From Methanobacteriota archaeon (GTDB lineage Archaea; Thermoplasmatota; Poseidoniia; Poseidoniales; Poseidoniaceae): a DNA stretch of 35,108 nucleotides. Positions 9,216 through 19,285 of this stretch are shown here, in pieces. Location of the stretch: assembly GCA_009937025.1 (NCBI GenBank), contig JAACDG010000063.1, positions 1 through 35,108 on the forward strand, given 5' to 3'. The notes beneath the pieces were generated by a model. The model saw nothing but the letters and a program-made list of their open reading frames with translations, did no database searches and had not been told where the DNA came from. The first letter of the stretch is position 1; every line of letters begins with the position of its first letter. The translations under genes and the position numbers were made by a program.

Positions 9216-12200
9216 TCACTTGTGTTGGACGATTTCGCCCTCAGCGTTCTTGTACCACCACTCATTGGTAACTTTGTCATGATACCACCAGTAGCCATCT
9301 GAGCCCATCACCCAATCCGTCTCTTCAACAGAGGTGGACGGAGTTTCAACTGCTGCAACAGAAACTACTTCGCTTTCAACAGCGGTTTCATGTTCTTCAT
9401 CTTCATCTTCGTCTTCAAATTCAGATGAGTATTCATCCCAATCGTATTCGAGTCTTGAACCTCGGTTCAAAGTCATACGGCGAGCCCAAACCAATCCAGT
9501 GATAACAATGGAGAGGAAGAGAAGCGCTGCAAAAGTCCCTAAGGCGGGGTGGACATCGCCAAAGACCTTCTCAGTAAACGATTCTTCACGTTGTGGCCGA
9601 ACATCAATCGATGGACCGATTGAAGATGAACCGGATTCCAATTGAACTTCGACCCATTGCAAACCTGATTGAGACGGATTCCAATCTGTCGATATCGGCA
9701 CTCCACCTCCAGTTGGAATTTCAACTGTCATTCGGCGGAGCGTTGAAGTGGTACCATCCATGAGGACCTCGAAAAAGACAACTTCAACAGTGCCGTTGAG
9801 TGAGCCAGTGTTTTCAACATAGGCCGTAACAATCGATGTTTGGCCAACCTCGACCAGCAAACGCGAATAGCTGATTGAAGAACCTTGTAAAGAGAATTCA
9901 GGTTTGAGCCACACCATATCCCAAACGCCAACAGGTGTTCCAGCAGGCGTCCCTCCAAGTCCAAGTACCTCGTTGTCAGCCAAATCTCGTCCAGTAACTA
10001 AGATATGAACTGAAAGTCGGTTTTCCAACATTTCAGCCGTGACTTCACTCAGGTCAATCGAACCGACAACTTCCAAACGTAATCCGGAAATATCTGTCCC
10101 AATCAAGGTAAGTGGTTCGACTCCATTTCGCAATTGGTCTCCAGTTGCTTTCTCTTCAACCCACCAAACCAATTCAAGTGAATCGACATCTAAGCCACCT
10201 GCTTCAGAAAGAAGAATTCGAACTTCATGCGATTCGGCTTCAAGAACCGATTCGGGGCGCGGATTGGAAACTTCAACAGGTTCCGGCCCGGTTCCATCAA
10301 CAATAATCCAACGAACTGAGGTTTCTTGATTGGTCACATCAACGCCTTGGCCTTCAAGACAACCAACGCTCCATGTCATCGGAATGGTCATGGTTGTCGA
10401 TGGTGCTTGTAATTCAACAGACCAAATCCCTTCAAGAGAACTGGCAGATGTTGTCGTGCCAGAAAACAAGACATCGATTTGGCAATCAAAGTCTGGAATC
10501 AATCCTGTTTCTGCAAAGACCACGCCACCGGCAACTTCCAACGGACTGTTCGGTGCCAGTCGTGCTCCATCACCGAGTAAAGTACCTTGTGAAAGAATCA
10601 AAGAGACGGTTTCTTCTGGAATCTCCATTGCTGCAGAGAAACGCCAACGGTGCTCTGGGAAGGCGTGGAAGACCTCTTGTCCTGCTCGGTCAATCACACG
10701 AATTCCTGGTTCTCTGCGAGTTTCACCTAAATCAGGAGTCGTCCAAGCGAGTTTCATTTCGACGTGAAGGGACATGTCGCGCTCATACGGGTCAGCAGTA
10801 CCGTTTGCACCCCGCATTTCACAGTCTTCAATCAAGATGTGTGGGCTGGTAGTGGTACAATTGCCCGTCGTAAAATCCCACTGAATCGGCAGGGGGTCGC
10901 TTCCTTGGTTTGACGCCAATTCAACGACAACAGTCGTCAAGTCGGAACCGCCATTGGGTTCAGAAATATCTACATCGAAGACATAAGGCATTTCTGGGTG
11001 TAGCCAAGGTTTCTTACCACCTTCAAAAGAAAATGCATTCGAAGAAACAGTTGGTGGGCCATCTGTCGCCAATTGATACATGAACAATTGCTCACCAGAA
11101 ATGTTTGAGCCCCCATTCTCTAATGGATGGCCAGCATTATCTGAACCGGCCAAATAAACTGAAACTTTCTGACCGAGACTTCCACCCGTGTCGTCCATCA
11201 TCAAAGTGTATTGGCCGATAAGAGTAGAGAGATTATTTGGAATATACAAGCCTACTTCGTGGTATTCATTTTCATCCGGCCAATTATTGAAATTGTCATC
11301 ATCGACCCATTCACGCCAAACCATGGCATGAATATTCTGAGGCAATATAGGTTGGTCGGAGACCTGTATTTGGATGGTTTGAGTCGTCGAAGGGAGGCGG
11401 TGGTCGTAGCGGTCCATGTTGACTTCAAGCACTTGTGGAGAAATCGAATCGACATGGAAAGTTCGAGTGAACACCGCCGCAGGAGTCGTTCCAGATCCGT
11501 TGATTGGTTTGACTTCGAAATGCCAAACAGTCACACCGAAAGTAAAGGGGACGTTGTCTGTAATGTTCCACATATTTCCATCGAGTATGGTCGTATTTGC
11601 TACCAAATTCTCGCCACGGTAAAATTCAACAATCGCATCGCCGTCAGCGAATGCGTCATCGGTATTCATCCCTTCAAATCCAATTTGAATACTGAGTTGA
11701 ATGGTTGAACCTGCTTTGAGGTAATAGTCTGTGGGTGCCAATTCAATGTTGTATGAATCAGTAAATGTTACATCCTTGATTTCCAAGTCATTTTCAAAGC
11801 CTTGAGTACCCATTCCGCCCCAAGTATACGAGGCGGGAATCGAAAGTACACCGTTTGAAAGTAACAACCGAGAAGACGCCTTGATGGTTTCCGAATCTTC
11901 CCAAGATGGTTCGATTCTAAAGGTTATGTTCATCGTAACCGAAGTTCCACTTTCAAAACTTGTAACGGCGTCAGTAGGATGCAATTCAACGAGTGCCGAA
12001 TCTCCTGTGCCAATTGGAGAGCCACCATTGAGAGGTAGTAACCATGTTGCAGAATTTCCACCTCCAACAACATCGAGACGCGCAGTGGTGGCTGAAGAGG
12101 AAAAGACATCGAAGGTCGTTTCCATGGTTTGCCAGCGTTGACTTGGCGTTAGGATGAGCGCATCTGTGTGCATGTTCATATTGGTCAATTGAACAATTGA

Positions 12201-14324
12201 AGACGTGTTCAAACCTTCGATGGAAACATGAAGGCCACCCGCAGTTTCTGAAGTAAGAGGCAAAGGAATGTTATGGACACCACCGGTTGCTGGCAATCCA
12301 TATCGCGCTCCATTCATTTCCAAAACAAACGAGGAGTCAACCGGTGCTACAAGTGAATTTGAAGCCTCATACGGTACGCCAAGACCCGCAAGGGTAACAT
12401 TGCCTGAACCATAGACTTCGAATTCGACTTCAGTGAAATACGTACCAAGAGCACTTGCTAAGGACGAAGTACCTGCAATACCTGCATTCAAATCAGCGAG
12501 TTGAGTTTGGTCAAGAACGAAATAACTTGAACCACTTTCAATGGTCCAATTTGCCACAACAGTTCCATCATGGACCAGATATATTGAATCCAAATTACCA
12601 TTGTTCGATAATGCGCTGAAACAGAAACTACTGAGGTCAGTTGCTGGAATCCAAGCCTTGGCAGTCGCACTTCCACCGATACCTGGATTGGCTGCAATCG
12701 AAGTTTGTCCGTTTTCAAATCGGTCTTGCCAACCCCATGAACCAACACGTGCATCACTTCCACCCCATTCAAAGAGAGAATCTTGACCGAAATCAATTGC
12801 TGGAGCCGCAGGCTGTATGCCACCATATGCGCCCGTTTCAAAATCAAACACTTGCCAAACATCTGTCGTGCTGTTCGAAGCTGCGATGAATTGAACTTGA
12901 TAGGCTCCCACTGAACCTTCACTGCCAAGCAAATTCATCGAATAGGGCAAAGTGATATTGGTCCAATTATCGGTAAGCGATGTGCGGATTTGGGCTTGTG
13001 CAAGAAGGGTTGTAGCATCGACATTAATCTCAGCAAGAGCCGCAGATGCCGAGAACCAAGGAGAGGTGAGTTGGTCAATCATCATTCCATCGTATGAACT
13101 TGTACTCGGAACGAAATAGGTACCGCTTCCATTGGTCGACCAGTCATCAAACGCAAGAGGATAATTGGCTGAAACAGCGTATTGGCCATCGCCGCTGATC
13201 GAATGAATACTGGCCATCTGACCGTTTGGAGATGGTTCGAAAAACAGATTCAGACGAATTGAAGTTACGCTTTGCCAATCCAATCCATTCAATGGAATCC
13301 AGCCTGCACCGCTCCCCATCATTCCAGGAATTGCATTTCCAGTCGCCCCATCGAGAACGGTCCAGTTGAGGTTTGCACCGTTTGGAACATCTGCATTCAA
13401 GTAAATTGGAGCCCAAGGCCCTTGTTCAACATCTTCGAAGGAACTTGCAGCAAACCCGATAGTTGGACTGGTCCATTCTGCAGATGGAGGTGTAGCAAAA
13501 TGCACATCGTCAATAAACCAATAATCGCAACATGTACTCGAGCCACTGGTCTGATGGAAACGAATTTGAGTATTGGTGTGAAGTGCTGCGGGAGGAAGGT
13601 TGGTCATATACTGGAAATTACTGGTTTGCGCTCCACCTCCTGAAAAGGTATGGAATGTCGCCCATGTGCCGCTGGAAGTCTTATACTGGAATTGCAAGTC
13701 TTCACCGCTATCGGGTGTTTCTCCACACCCGCTTCTACCCTCATGAACCCAAGCGTGGAAAGGCATGGCAGAAACACCAGAGAAATCATTGACCGGAGAT
13801 GTCGCATAGGTTGAGCCAGCATAGGTTCGAATTGAACCACCGGAACTGCCGTTGAATCCACATGCAGGAGAAGTTACTCGACTCGAATATGAATTTGAAA
13901 AGGTCCAACCTACAGAATTGGTATTGAAATCCCACAGAGTTCCTGCACCGTTACCCGTCAACATATCATCAACCACAAATGTGCCGTTATTGGCCGTACT
14001 GCTGTGCGACCAAATGGTATTGTCATCCCAGACGAAACCTTGGTGTGTGACGTCGACAGATGGTTTCATCGTGAGGTGGACATCGGTTACTGGTGCATTA
14101 CTCGGCACTTCGACAGTAAACACTTCTGAATACGAATTCGAACCAGATAACTGGATGATGGCATCATCACCTGCTCCAGCCAAAAGAATCGGCTCTTTAT
14201 CTTCTAAGAAAGCGGTTGCAGACGACTCCGAAGAAGTGCCGTTAAGCATGGTTTGCAATGGCCCCCCGAACAGCATCAAGAGCGCAAGGAGGAATGCCCC
14301 ACGGCGCGATGAAGAACCCGTCAT
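9216..14324 (-). CDS. Very large (1702 aa) exported surface protein, C-terminal TM anchor and acidic, aromatic-rich cytosolic tail
   Basis: Signal peptide-like N-terminus (GAFLLALLMLFGGPLQTML), long Ser/Thr/Gly-rich beta-type extracellular region, TM FAALLFLSIVITGLVWARRM, then EFEDEDEDEEHE and DGYWWYHDKVTNEWWYKNAEGEIVQHK. Confidence 0.85.
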   Translation of the reverse strand: MTGSSSRRGAFLLALLMLFGGPLQTMLNGTSSESSATAFLEDKEPILLAGAGDDAIIQLSGSNSYSEVFTVEVPSNAPVTDVHLTMKPSVDVTHQGFVWDDNTIWSHSSTANNGTFVVDDMLTGNGAGTLWDFNTNSVGWTFSNSYSSRVTSPACGFNGSSGGSIRTYAGSTYATSPVNDFSGVSAMPFHAWVHEGRSGCGETPDSGEDLQFQYKTSSGTWATFHTFSGGGAQTSNFQYMTNLPPAALHTNTQIRFHQTSGSSTCCDYWFIDDVHFATPPSAEWTSPTIGFAASSFEDVEQGPWAPIYLNADVPNGANLNWTVLDGATGNAIPGMMGSGAGWIPLNGLDWQSVTSIRLNLFFEPSPNGQMASIHSISGDGQYAVSANYPLAFDDWSTNGSGTYFVPSTSSYDGMMIDQLTSPWFSASAALAEINVDATTLLAQAQIRTSLTDNWTNITLPYSMNLLGSEGSVGAYQVQFIAASNSTTDVWQVFDFETGAYGGIQPAAPAIDFGQDSLFEWGGSDARVGSWGWQDRFENGQTSIAANPGIGGSATAKAWIPATDLSSFCFSALSNNGNLDSIYLVHDGTVVANWTIESGSSYFVLDQTQLADLNAGIAGTSSLASALGTYFTEVEFEVYGSGNVTLAGLGVPYEASNSLVAPVDSSFVLEMNGARYGLPATGGVHNIPLPLTSETAGGLHVSIEGLNTSSIVQLTNMNMHTDALILTPSQRWQTMETTFDVFSSSATTARLDVVGGGNSATWLLPLNGGSPIGTGDSALVELHPTDAVTSFESGTSVTMNITFRIEPSWEDSETIKASSRLLLSNGVLSIPASYTWGGMGTQGFENDLEIKDVTFTDSYNIELAPTDYYLKAGSTIQLSIQIGFEGMNTDDAFADGDAIVEFYRGENLVANTTILDGNMWNITDNVPFTFGVTVWHFEVKPINGSGTTPAAVFTRTFHVDSISPQVLEVNMDRYDHRLPSTTQTIQIQVSDQPILPQNIHAMVWREWVDDDNFNNWPDENEYHEVGLYIPNNLSTLIGQYTLMMDDTGGSLGQKVSVYLAGSDNAGHPLENGGSNISGEQLFMYQLATDGPPTVSSNAFSFEGGKKPWLHPEMPYVFDVDISEPNGGSDLTTVVVELASNQGSDPLPIQWDFTTGNCTTTSPHILIEDCEMRGANGTADPYERDMSLHVEMKLAWTTPDLGETRREPGIRVIDRAGQEVFHAFPEHRWRFSAAMEIPEETVSLILSQGTLLGDGARLAPNSPLEVAGGVVFAETGLIPDFDCQIDVLFSGTTTSASSLEGIWSVELQAPSTTMTIPMTWSVGCLEGQGVDVTNQETSVRWIIVDGTGPEPVEVSNPRPESVLEAESHEVRILLSEAGGLDVDSLELVWWVEEKATGDQLRNGVEPLTLIGTDISGLRLEVVGSIDLSEVTAEMLENRLSVHILVTGRDLADNEVLGLGGTPAGTPVGVWDMVWLKPEFSLQGSSISYSRLLVEVGQTSIVTAYVENTGSLNGTVEVVFFEVLMDGTTSTLRRMTVEIPTGGGVPISTDWNPSQSGLQWVEVQLESGSSSIGPSIDVRPQREESFTEKVFGDVHPALGTFAALLFLSIVITGLVWARRMTLNRGSRLEYDWDEYSSEFEDEDEDEEHETAVESEVVSVAAVETPSTSVEETDWVMGSDGYWWYHDKVTNEWWYKNAEGEIVQHK

Positions 14325-14480
14325 ACTCTCCCCTATCAGTTAAAGGACTTCAAACATACCCTGCACTCTTTTCGGAAATTTGGGTTCTGCTACAATCTGG
14401 CCAATACCTTTGAAAGAACCTTAATGTTCATTTTTACTTGACAATACAAGGGTGAGGTTCAAGACAAAAACTCTTCTCGC

Positions 14481-17400
14481 ATGGCTATGGCACGTCCCAA
14501 GTCTGCAGGTGAACTCGACGCTGTCGCGCTCGAAACCTCTTTGTTGGAAGCATGGAAAACAGAAAATGCATTCCAGCAATCCATTGAAACAAACCGTAAT
14601 GGGGCGCCATTTATCTTTCTCGAAGGACCACCTACTGCGAATGGAAAACCCGGTATTCATCACGTTGTAGCACGGGCCTACAAGGACCTCGTTTGCCGAT
14701 GGAAGACGATGGAAGGGTTCCGAGTTGAGCGGAAAGGTGGCTGGGATACCCACGGCCTCCCAGTTGAAATCGAAGTTGGAAAGCGAATGAACTTGATGTC
14801 CAAGGAAGCGATTGAAGCCTTTGGGATGGAGAACTTCAAGCAAGCATGTCGGGAGTCTGTATGGACCTATGAAACCGCTTGGAGAGAAATGACTGAACGG
14901 ATGGCATACTGGGTCGATTTAGACAACCCGTATGTCACTCTTGACAACAATTATGTTGAATCCTGCTGGTGGGCTATGAAACAAATGTTCGACAAAGGAT
15001 TACTGTATAGAGGATACAAAGTTCTCCCGTACTGTCCACAGACTGGAACATCATACTCAAGCCACGAAGTTGCTCAAGGATACAAAGAAGTCGAGGAACC
15101 TTCGGTCTATGTAAAGTTCAAACTCGTCGATGATTCTGCGAGTATTTTAGCATGGACTACAACCCCGTGGACCCTTCCTGGAAATGTAGGGTTGGCAGTT
15201 GGACCTGAAGTGACCTACGTTCGTGCAAGAGTCACTGAACAGGCTGAAAATTGGATTGGTGCAGGTGGCGCGTCAGTTGGAGAGGACATCATATTGGCAA
15301 AGGACTTGATGAAAGAAGTACTTCGCCACAACGTCGAAATCATCGAAGAATTCCCAGGATCATCTCTTGTTGGACGAGCGTATGAACCGCTGTTCCCTGA
15401 CGCAGTACCTCGCGGGGAATCAACCTCGGCATGGACCGTTCTTGAAGCCGATTGGGTTACCACAACCGACGGAACTGGAGTTGTACATACCGCCGTCATG
15501 TATGGTGAAGACGATTACAATCTTGGTATGGAAACAGGACTGCCTGCACACCACACCGTCGGTATGGATGGAGCATTCCTCACTGGAACTCATCCTCAAC
15601 TCGATGGTCGCTATGTCAAGGAATGCGACCAAACGGTCATCGACCTTCTTTCCGCCCCTGGCGGTAGCAATGGCAAAGGCCCAGAAAGTGGACTGCTGTA
15701 CCGTGAAAAATCATATTTGCACGAATATCCACACTGTTGGAGGACACAACACCCCTTGCTCTACTATGCAATGGATTCATGGTTTGTACGGATGACTGCT
15801 GTCAAAGAACGCTTGCTTGAATTCAACAACGATGTTGAATGGGCACCTGATTGGGTTGGAGAAGGGCGATTCGGAGAATGGCTACGTAATGTCAAAGATT
15901 GGGCGATCTCACGTGAACGGTATTGGGGCACTCCACTTCCAGTTTGGTGCGATGATGAAGGGAACATGAAATGTGTCGGGTCCATTGCTGAACTTCAAGC
16001 AGAAGTTGCCAAGGCAGTTGCTGCAGGAATTGAAAATCCTGAATGTCCTGACGATGTTGACCTACATCGCCCGATTGTCGATGGTTTTACACTTCTTTCA
16101 GATGATGGAAAGCCAATGCAAAGAGAACCCTTTGTCATGGATTGTTGGTTTGATTCCGGTTGTGCTCCATTCGCTCAATGGCATCATCCGTTTGAAGGAA
16201 GTGAAACATTTGATGCTTCTTTCCCTGTTGATTATATCTGTGAAGGCGTCGACCAAACTCGAGGTTGGTTCTACACTTTACTCGCTGTTTCTACCACTGT
16301 GTTTGACAAACCTGCCTACAAGCGTTGCTTGAGTCTGGGTTTGATTCTCGATGCTGAAGGAAAGAAAATGTCGAAGTCGCGTGGCAATATTGTCGACCCA
16401 TGGGACCATTTCAATCGTGAAGGTGCTGATGCTACTCGCTGGTACATGGTCACCGCAGGGGCACCTTGGAATCCACTAAAATTCGATTCAAATGGAGTGC
16501 GTGAAACCTATGCAAAGATGTTTTTGACCCTCTGGAACATCTACAAGTTCCACGCTGATTACGCTGCACTCGATGGTTTCGACCCTGAACAATCTACCTC
16601 TGAAGTGGCTTCTCGCCCATCACTTGACCGATGGATTTTGTCTCGACTTGCTACAACTGCTCAGAATTATCATGCCGATTTCAAGAGCTGGAATTTTCAT
16701 AAGGCTTGCCGAGACCTTGAAGATTTCATTGTTAATGATGTTTCAAATTGGTATGTTCGTCGCAGCCGTCGTCGACTTTGGGATGATGCTGAAACAACCG
16801 ATAAGGTCGCTTGCCAACATACGCTCCATGAAATTTTGATAACCGTATGCCGACTTGTGGCACCGGTAAGTCCGTTTATGGTCGACACAATTCATCGCAA
16901 TCTAACTGGAGAAACGGTTCATCAAGCGGCATGGCCTCTCGGAGTCCCAGGCACCCTTGAAGGAGCAACTGCTGACGCATGGGACGAAGATGCCGCTGCT
17001 GCAACTGCCAACCTACCACCTCAGGATTCTGCACTTGAAACGACCATGGCTTTGGTAAGAGAACTTGCTGAAGTTGGACGTCGGATTCGTGTTGAAGCAG
17101 GTCGAAGACAGCGATTACCTTGTTCACAAGGATGGATTGTTTCAGGCCCTGATATTCAAGATTTCCACGATATTCTTGCTGAAGAATTGAATGTTGAAAT
17201 GATTGCTGTCGAAAAGGACCTTGACCGTTTCCAACAAATTGAACTCGCTCCAAACTTCCGCGCACTTGCACCGAAGGCTCGAAGTGAAGTCAATGCCGTT
17301 GCTGGTGAAATCAAGAATACTACAGACCCTACGGCAATGTTCGCAGCCATACAAGCAGGAACATGCGAAATCTTGGGCGTTGCCATCGAAGAGAATGACG

Positions 17401-17774
17401 TTGAAATTCGAAGAGTTGAGCGCGAAGGTTTTGCCGCATCAACAGTAACCATTGGGGAAGGGGATGAGGCGCAACAAATCAGTCTCGTGCTTGATATGAA
17501 CGATACACCGGGTCTTCTTTCCAAAGGTTTGGCACGAGATATTACTCGGCGAATCCAAGCCATGCGCAAAGACCTCAACCTTGCGATTGAAGCAACTATC
17601 GACTTAGAAATTTGTACTGCAAATGCACCTGAAATGTTTGAACAAGACCGCGAATGGATTGTTTCAGAAACGCGTGCTGCTGCTGCCATATTCCATTCAG
17701 ATGAAGAAACACACCCAAGCGATGCTGAAACCTTTGAAGTCGATGGAACCTCAGTTTGGTTTACTGTCAAATAA
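14481..17774 (+). CDS. ileS: Isoleucyl-tRNA synthetase
   Basis: Class I signatures PPTANGKPGIHHVVAR (HIGH region) and KKMSKSRGN; WDTHGLPVE; WISRERYWGTPLPVW; length 1097 aa. Confidence 0.97.
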   Translation: MAMARPKSAGELDAVALETSLLEAWKTENAFQQSIETNRNGAPFIFLEGPPTANGKPGIHHVVARAYKDLVCRWKTMEGFRVERKGGWDTHGLPVEIEVGKRMNLMSKEAIEAFGMENFKQACRESVWTYETAWREMTERMAYWVDLDNPYVTLDNNYVESCWWAMKQMFDKGLLYRGYKVLPYCPQTGTSYSSHEVAQGYKEVEEPSVYVKFKLVDDSASILAWTTTPWTLPGNVGLAVGPEVTYVRARVTEQAENWIGAGGASVGEDIILAKDLMKEVLRHNVEIIEEFPGSSLVGRAYEPLFPDAVPRGESTSAWTVLEADWVTTTDGTGVVHTAVMYGEDDYNLGMETGLPAHHTVGMDGAFLTGTHPQLDGRYVKECDQTVIDLLSAPGGSNGKGPESGLLYREKSYLHEYPHCWRTQHPLLYYAMDSWFVRMTAVKERLLEFNNDVEWAPDWVGEGRFGEWLRNVKDWAISRERYWGTPLPVWCDDEGNMKCVGSIAELQAEVAKAVAAGIENPECPDDVDLHRPIVDGFTLLSDDGKPMQREPFVMDCWFDSGCAPFAQWHHPFEGSETFDASFPVDYICEGVDQTRGWFYTLLAVSTTVFDKPAYKRCLSLGLILDAEGKKMSKSRGNIVDPWDHFNREGADATRWYMVTAGAPWNPLKFDSNGVRETYAKMFLTLWNIYKFHADYAALDGFDPEQSTSEVASRPSLDRWILSRLATTAQNYHADFKSWNFHKACRDLEDFIVNDVSNWYVRRSRRRLWDDAETTDKVACQHTLHEILITVCRLVAPVSPFMVDTIHRNLTGETVHQAAWPLGVPGTLEGATADAWDEDAAAATANLPPQDSALETTMALVRELAEVGRRIRVEAGRRQRLPCSQGWIVSGPDIQDFHDILAEELNVEMIAVEKDLDRFQQIELAPNFRALAPKARSEVNAVAGEIKNTTDPTAMFAAIQAGTCEILGVAIEENDVEIRRVEREGFAASTVTIGEGDEAQQISLVLDMNDTPGLLSKGLARDITRRIQAMRKDLNLAIEATIDLEICTANAPEMFEQDREWIVSETRAAAAIFHSDEETHPSDAETFEVDGTSVWFTVK

Positions 17775-17835
17775 GGTTGAGAACCGCATCTCAACCCTGC
17801 GACGCCTTCAAAGAGATGGGGCACTACGCCAAATC

Positions 17836-19242
17836 ATGCGTCGCATCGCACTGTCCATTCTTTTGGTAGCCTCCATGGTATTGGCGGGCTGTTTTGGCGA
17901 TGGTGAAAAATTGGTTGATGATGATGAGGAAATTGTCTCCATTTGGGAATCCTATTCAATGATCGACCAAATTCAACATGAAGACCCGAGAATGTTTGTC
18001 ACCGTTGATTTACGTACCAATGAAACGACCAACACCACATGGGCGGTTTTTGATGCGACAAAAGGTGGAAACTGTTGTGAACACTATCTTGCTACAACCA
18101 TTGAAGGAGACATCCTCAATATCGGGGGTGAATATCCCGTCTTTAGTGAAGACCGAGGCCATGCTTGGGACACCTATATCCCTGAATTCCTTCCAGCACT
18201 TGGCCAATGCATTACTGCTGTTCCAACCAACCCAGGACAAGAAGGGCTTGGAGAGGGCAGCATCGTCCAAGCAACCAATGGAGATATCATTTCTATGTCG
18301 TGGTTCCCGTATATTGGAGGCGATGGGAAAATCGACAAATTCTATGCAATCTTGTTTGATGAATCTGAAGATGAATGGAAATGGTGTTATAATCGCCTGA
18401 CTGAACCATTCTATGACCGTTCGTGGCAAGTCGAAGTTGTTGGACCAATCACCTCTTCAATTGGAAACGGCGATTGGGCAAGTATTGTTGTCTCCAACTT
18501 TTGGCATCAATCTCTCGATGCAGGAGGACAAATCAGTGTTGATGGACTGAATTACTATCCATTCCAATTCACTGACCGAGATTCAAACGACCCAATCGTT
18601 GAACTTGACCTCAATTTTACGGAAGAAGGTTTGTCTGCCTATTACGATGTCAATAAACCGCACAAAGAAATGCGAGCGTTCCCTATGCCAACAGGTGGAT
18701 TGATTTTCCCAAGTTATTACTCAAATGGTAATGCTGCCTACATGGACACCTCATTATCATGGAATCAATTAGAAGTTCAATTCCCGTCAGAATATTGCCA
18801 CTACGATTCCTCTGGAACCCTTCATTGCGTCGCTAATTCAGGTACTTCGTTCACTCACTACATGTCGACCGATGGGGCATTGACGTGGGAAAACCACACC
18901 TATGAAATGGGCTCTGTTTCCTCATCCATTGAAGAATGGGAATTCCAAGCAAATGGGGAATTAGACCTTTTCATCCTCAACATTCGCTATCAAAGCACCG
19001 AAGGACCTGATGTCGACATGGTCTACCATGTGCGTGAATATTCCGAAGACATGTCTCCCGATACCCTCACATACATCGGCCAAGGAGACCTTGACTCTAC
19101 CTCTGGTGCTGGAAACGATATTCGCTTTGATTTTGCTTCACTTGGAATCCTCAACGATGGTGGAGTCATCGTAGCTTATCACGATTCTACTGACCCAGAC
19201 CCTCTGTTTGCCGTCGAACTGGAATTGCCGTATTCCTCATGA
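17836..19242 (+). CDS. Secreted lipoprotein of unknown function, possible sialidase/BNR-like propeller
   Basis: Internal ATG at 17836 gives MRRIALSILLVASMVLAGCFGDGE with a lipobox (LAGC). The ORF as given (17623) overlaps ileS and lacks a signal at its start. Confidence 0.75.
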   Translation: MRRIALSILLVASMVLAGCFGDGEKLVDDDEEIVSIWESYSMIDQIQHEDPRMFVTVDLRTNETTNTTWAVFDATKGGNCCEHYLATTIEGDILNIGGEYPVFSEDRGHAWDTYIPEFLPALGQCITAVPTNPGQEGLGEGSIVQATNGDIISMSWFPYIGGDGKIDKFYAILFDESEDEWKWCYNRLTEPFYDRSWQVEVVGPITSSIGNGDWASIVVSNFWHQSLDAGGQISVDGLNYYPFQFTDRDSNDPIVELDLNFTEEGLSAYYDVNKPHKEMRAFPMPTGGLIFPSYYSNGNAAYMDTSLSWNQLEVQFPSEYCHYDSSGTLHCVANSGTSFTHYMSTDGALTWENHTYEMGSVSSSIEEWEFQANGELDLFILNIRYQSTEGPDVDMVYHVREYSEDMSPDTLTYIGQGDLDSTSGAGNDIRFDFASLGILNDGGVIVAYHDSTDPDPLFAVELELPYSS

Positions 19243-19285
19243 TACTGGACCGAACATCAACAGAATGTTTGGATTCATCGATGAC

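Noticed and set aside
10330-10852. Plus-strand ORFs (145 and 159 aa) opposite the giant surface protein
   Set aside because: Overlap each other and a confident minus-strand CDS; no domain features.
11211-11708. 165-aa plus-strand ORF as a possible nested gene
   Set aside because: Antisense to the giant surface protein with no signature or supporting start context.
14325-14480. Possible ncRNA or tRNA in the divergent gap upstream of ileS
   Set aside because: No cloverleaf or strong hairpin seen by eye; more likely just the divergent promoter region for ileS and the giant surface protein, but no promoter element could be assigned confidently.
17156-17824. 222-aa minus-strand ORF antisense to the ileS 3' end
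   Set aside because: Lies entirely opposite a confident ileS coding region; Ser/Ala-rich composition typical of an antisense shadow ORF.
17623-17835. N-terminal extension of the lipoprotein ORF into ileS
   Set aside because: Out-of-frame reading of the ileS 3' end; the internal ATG at 17836 yields a proper lipoprotein signal.
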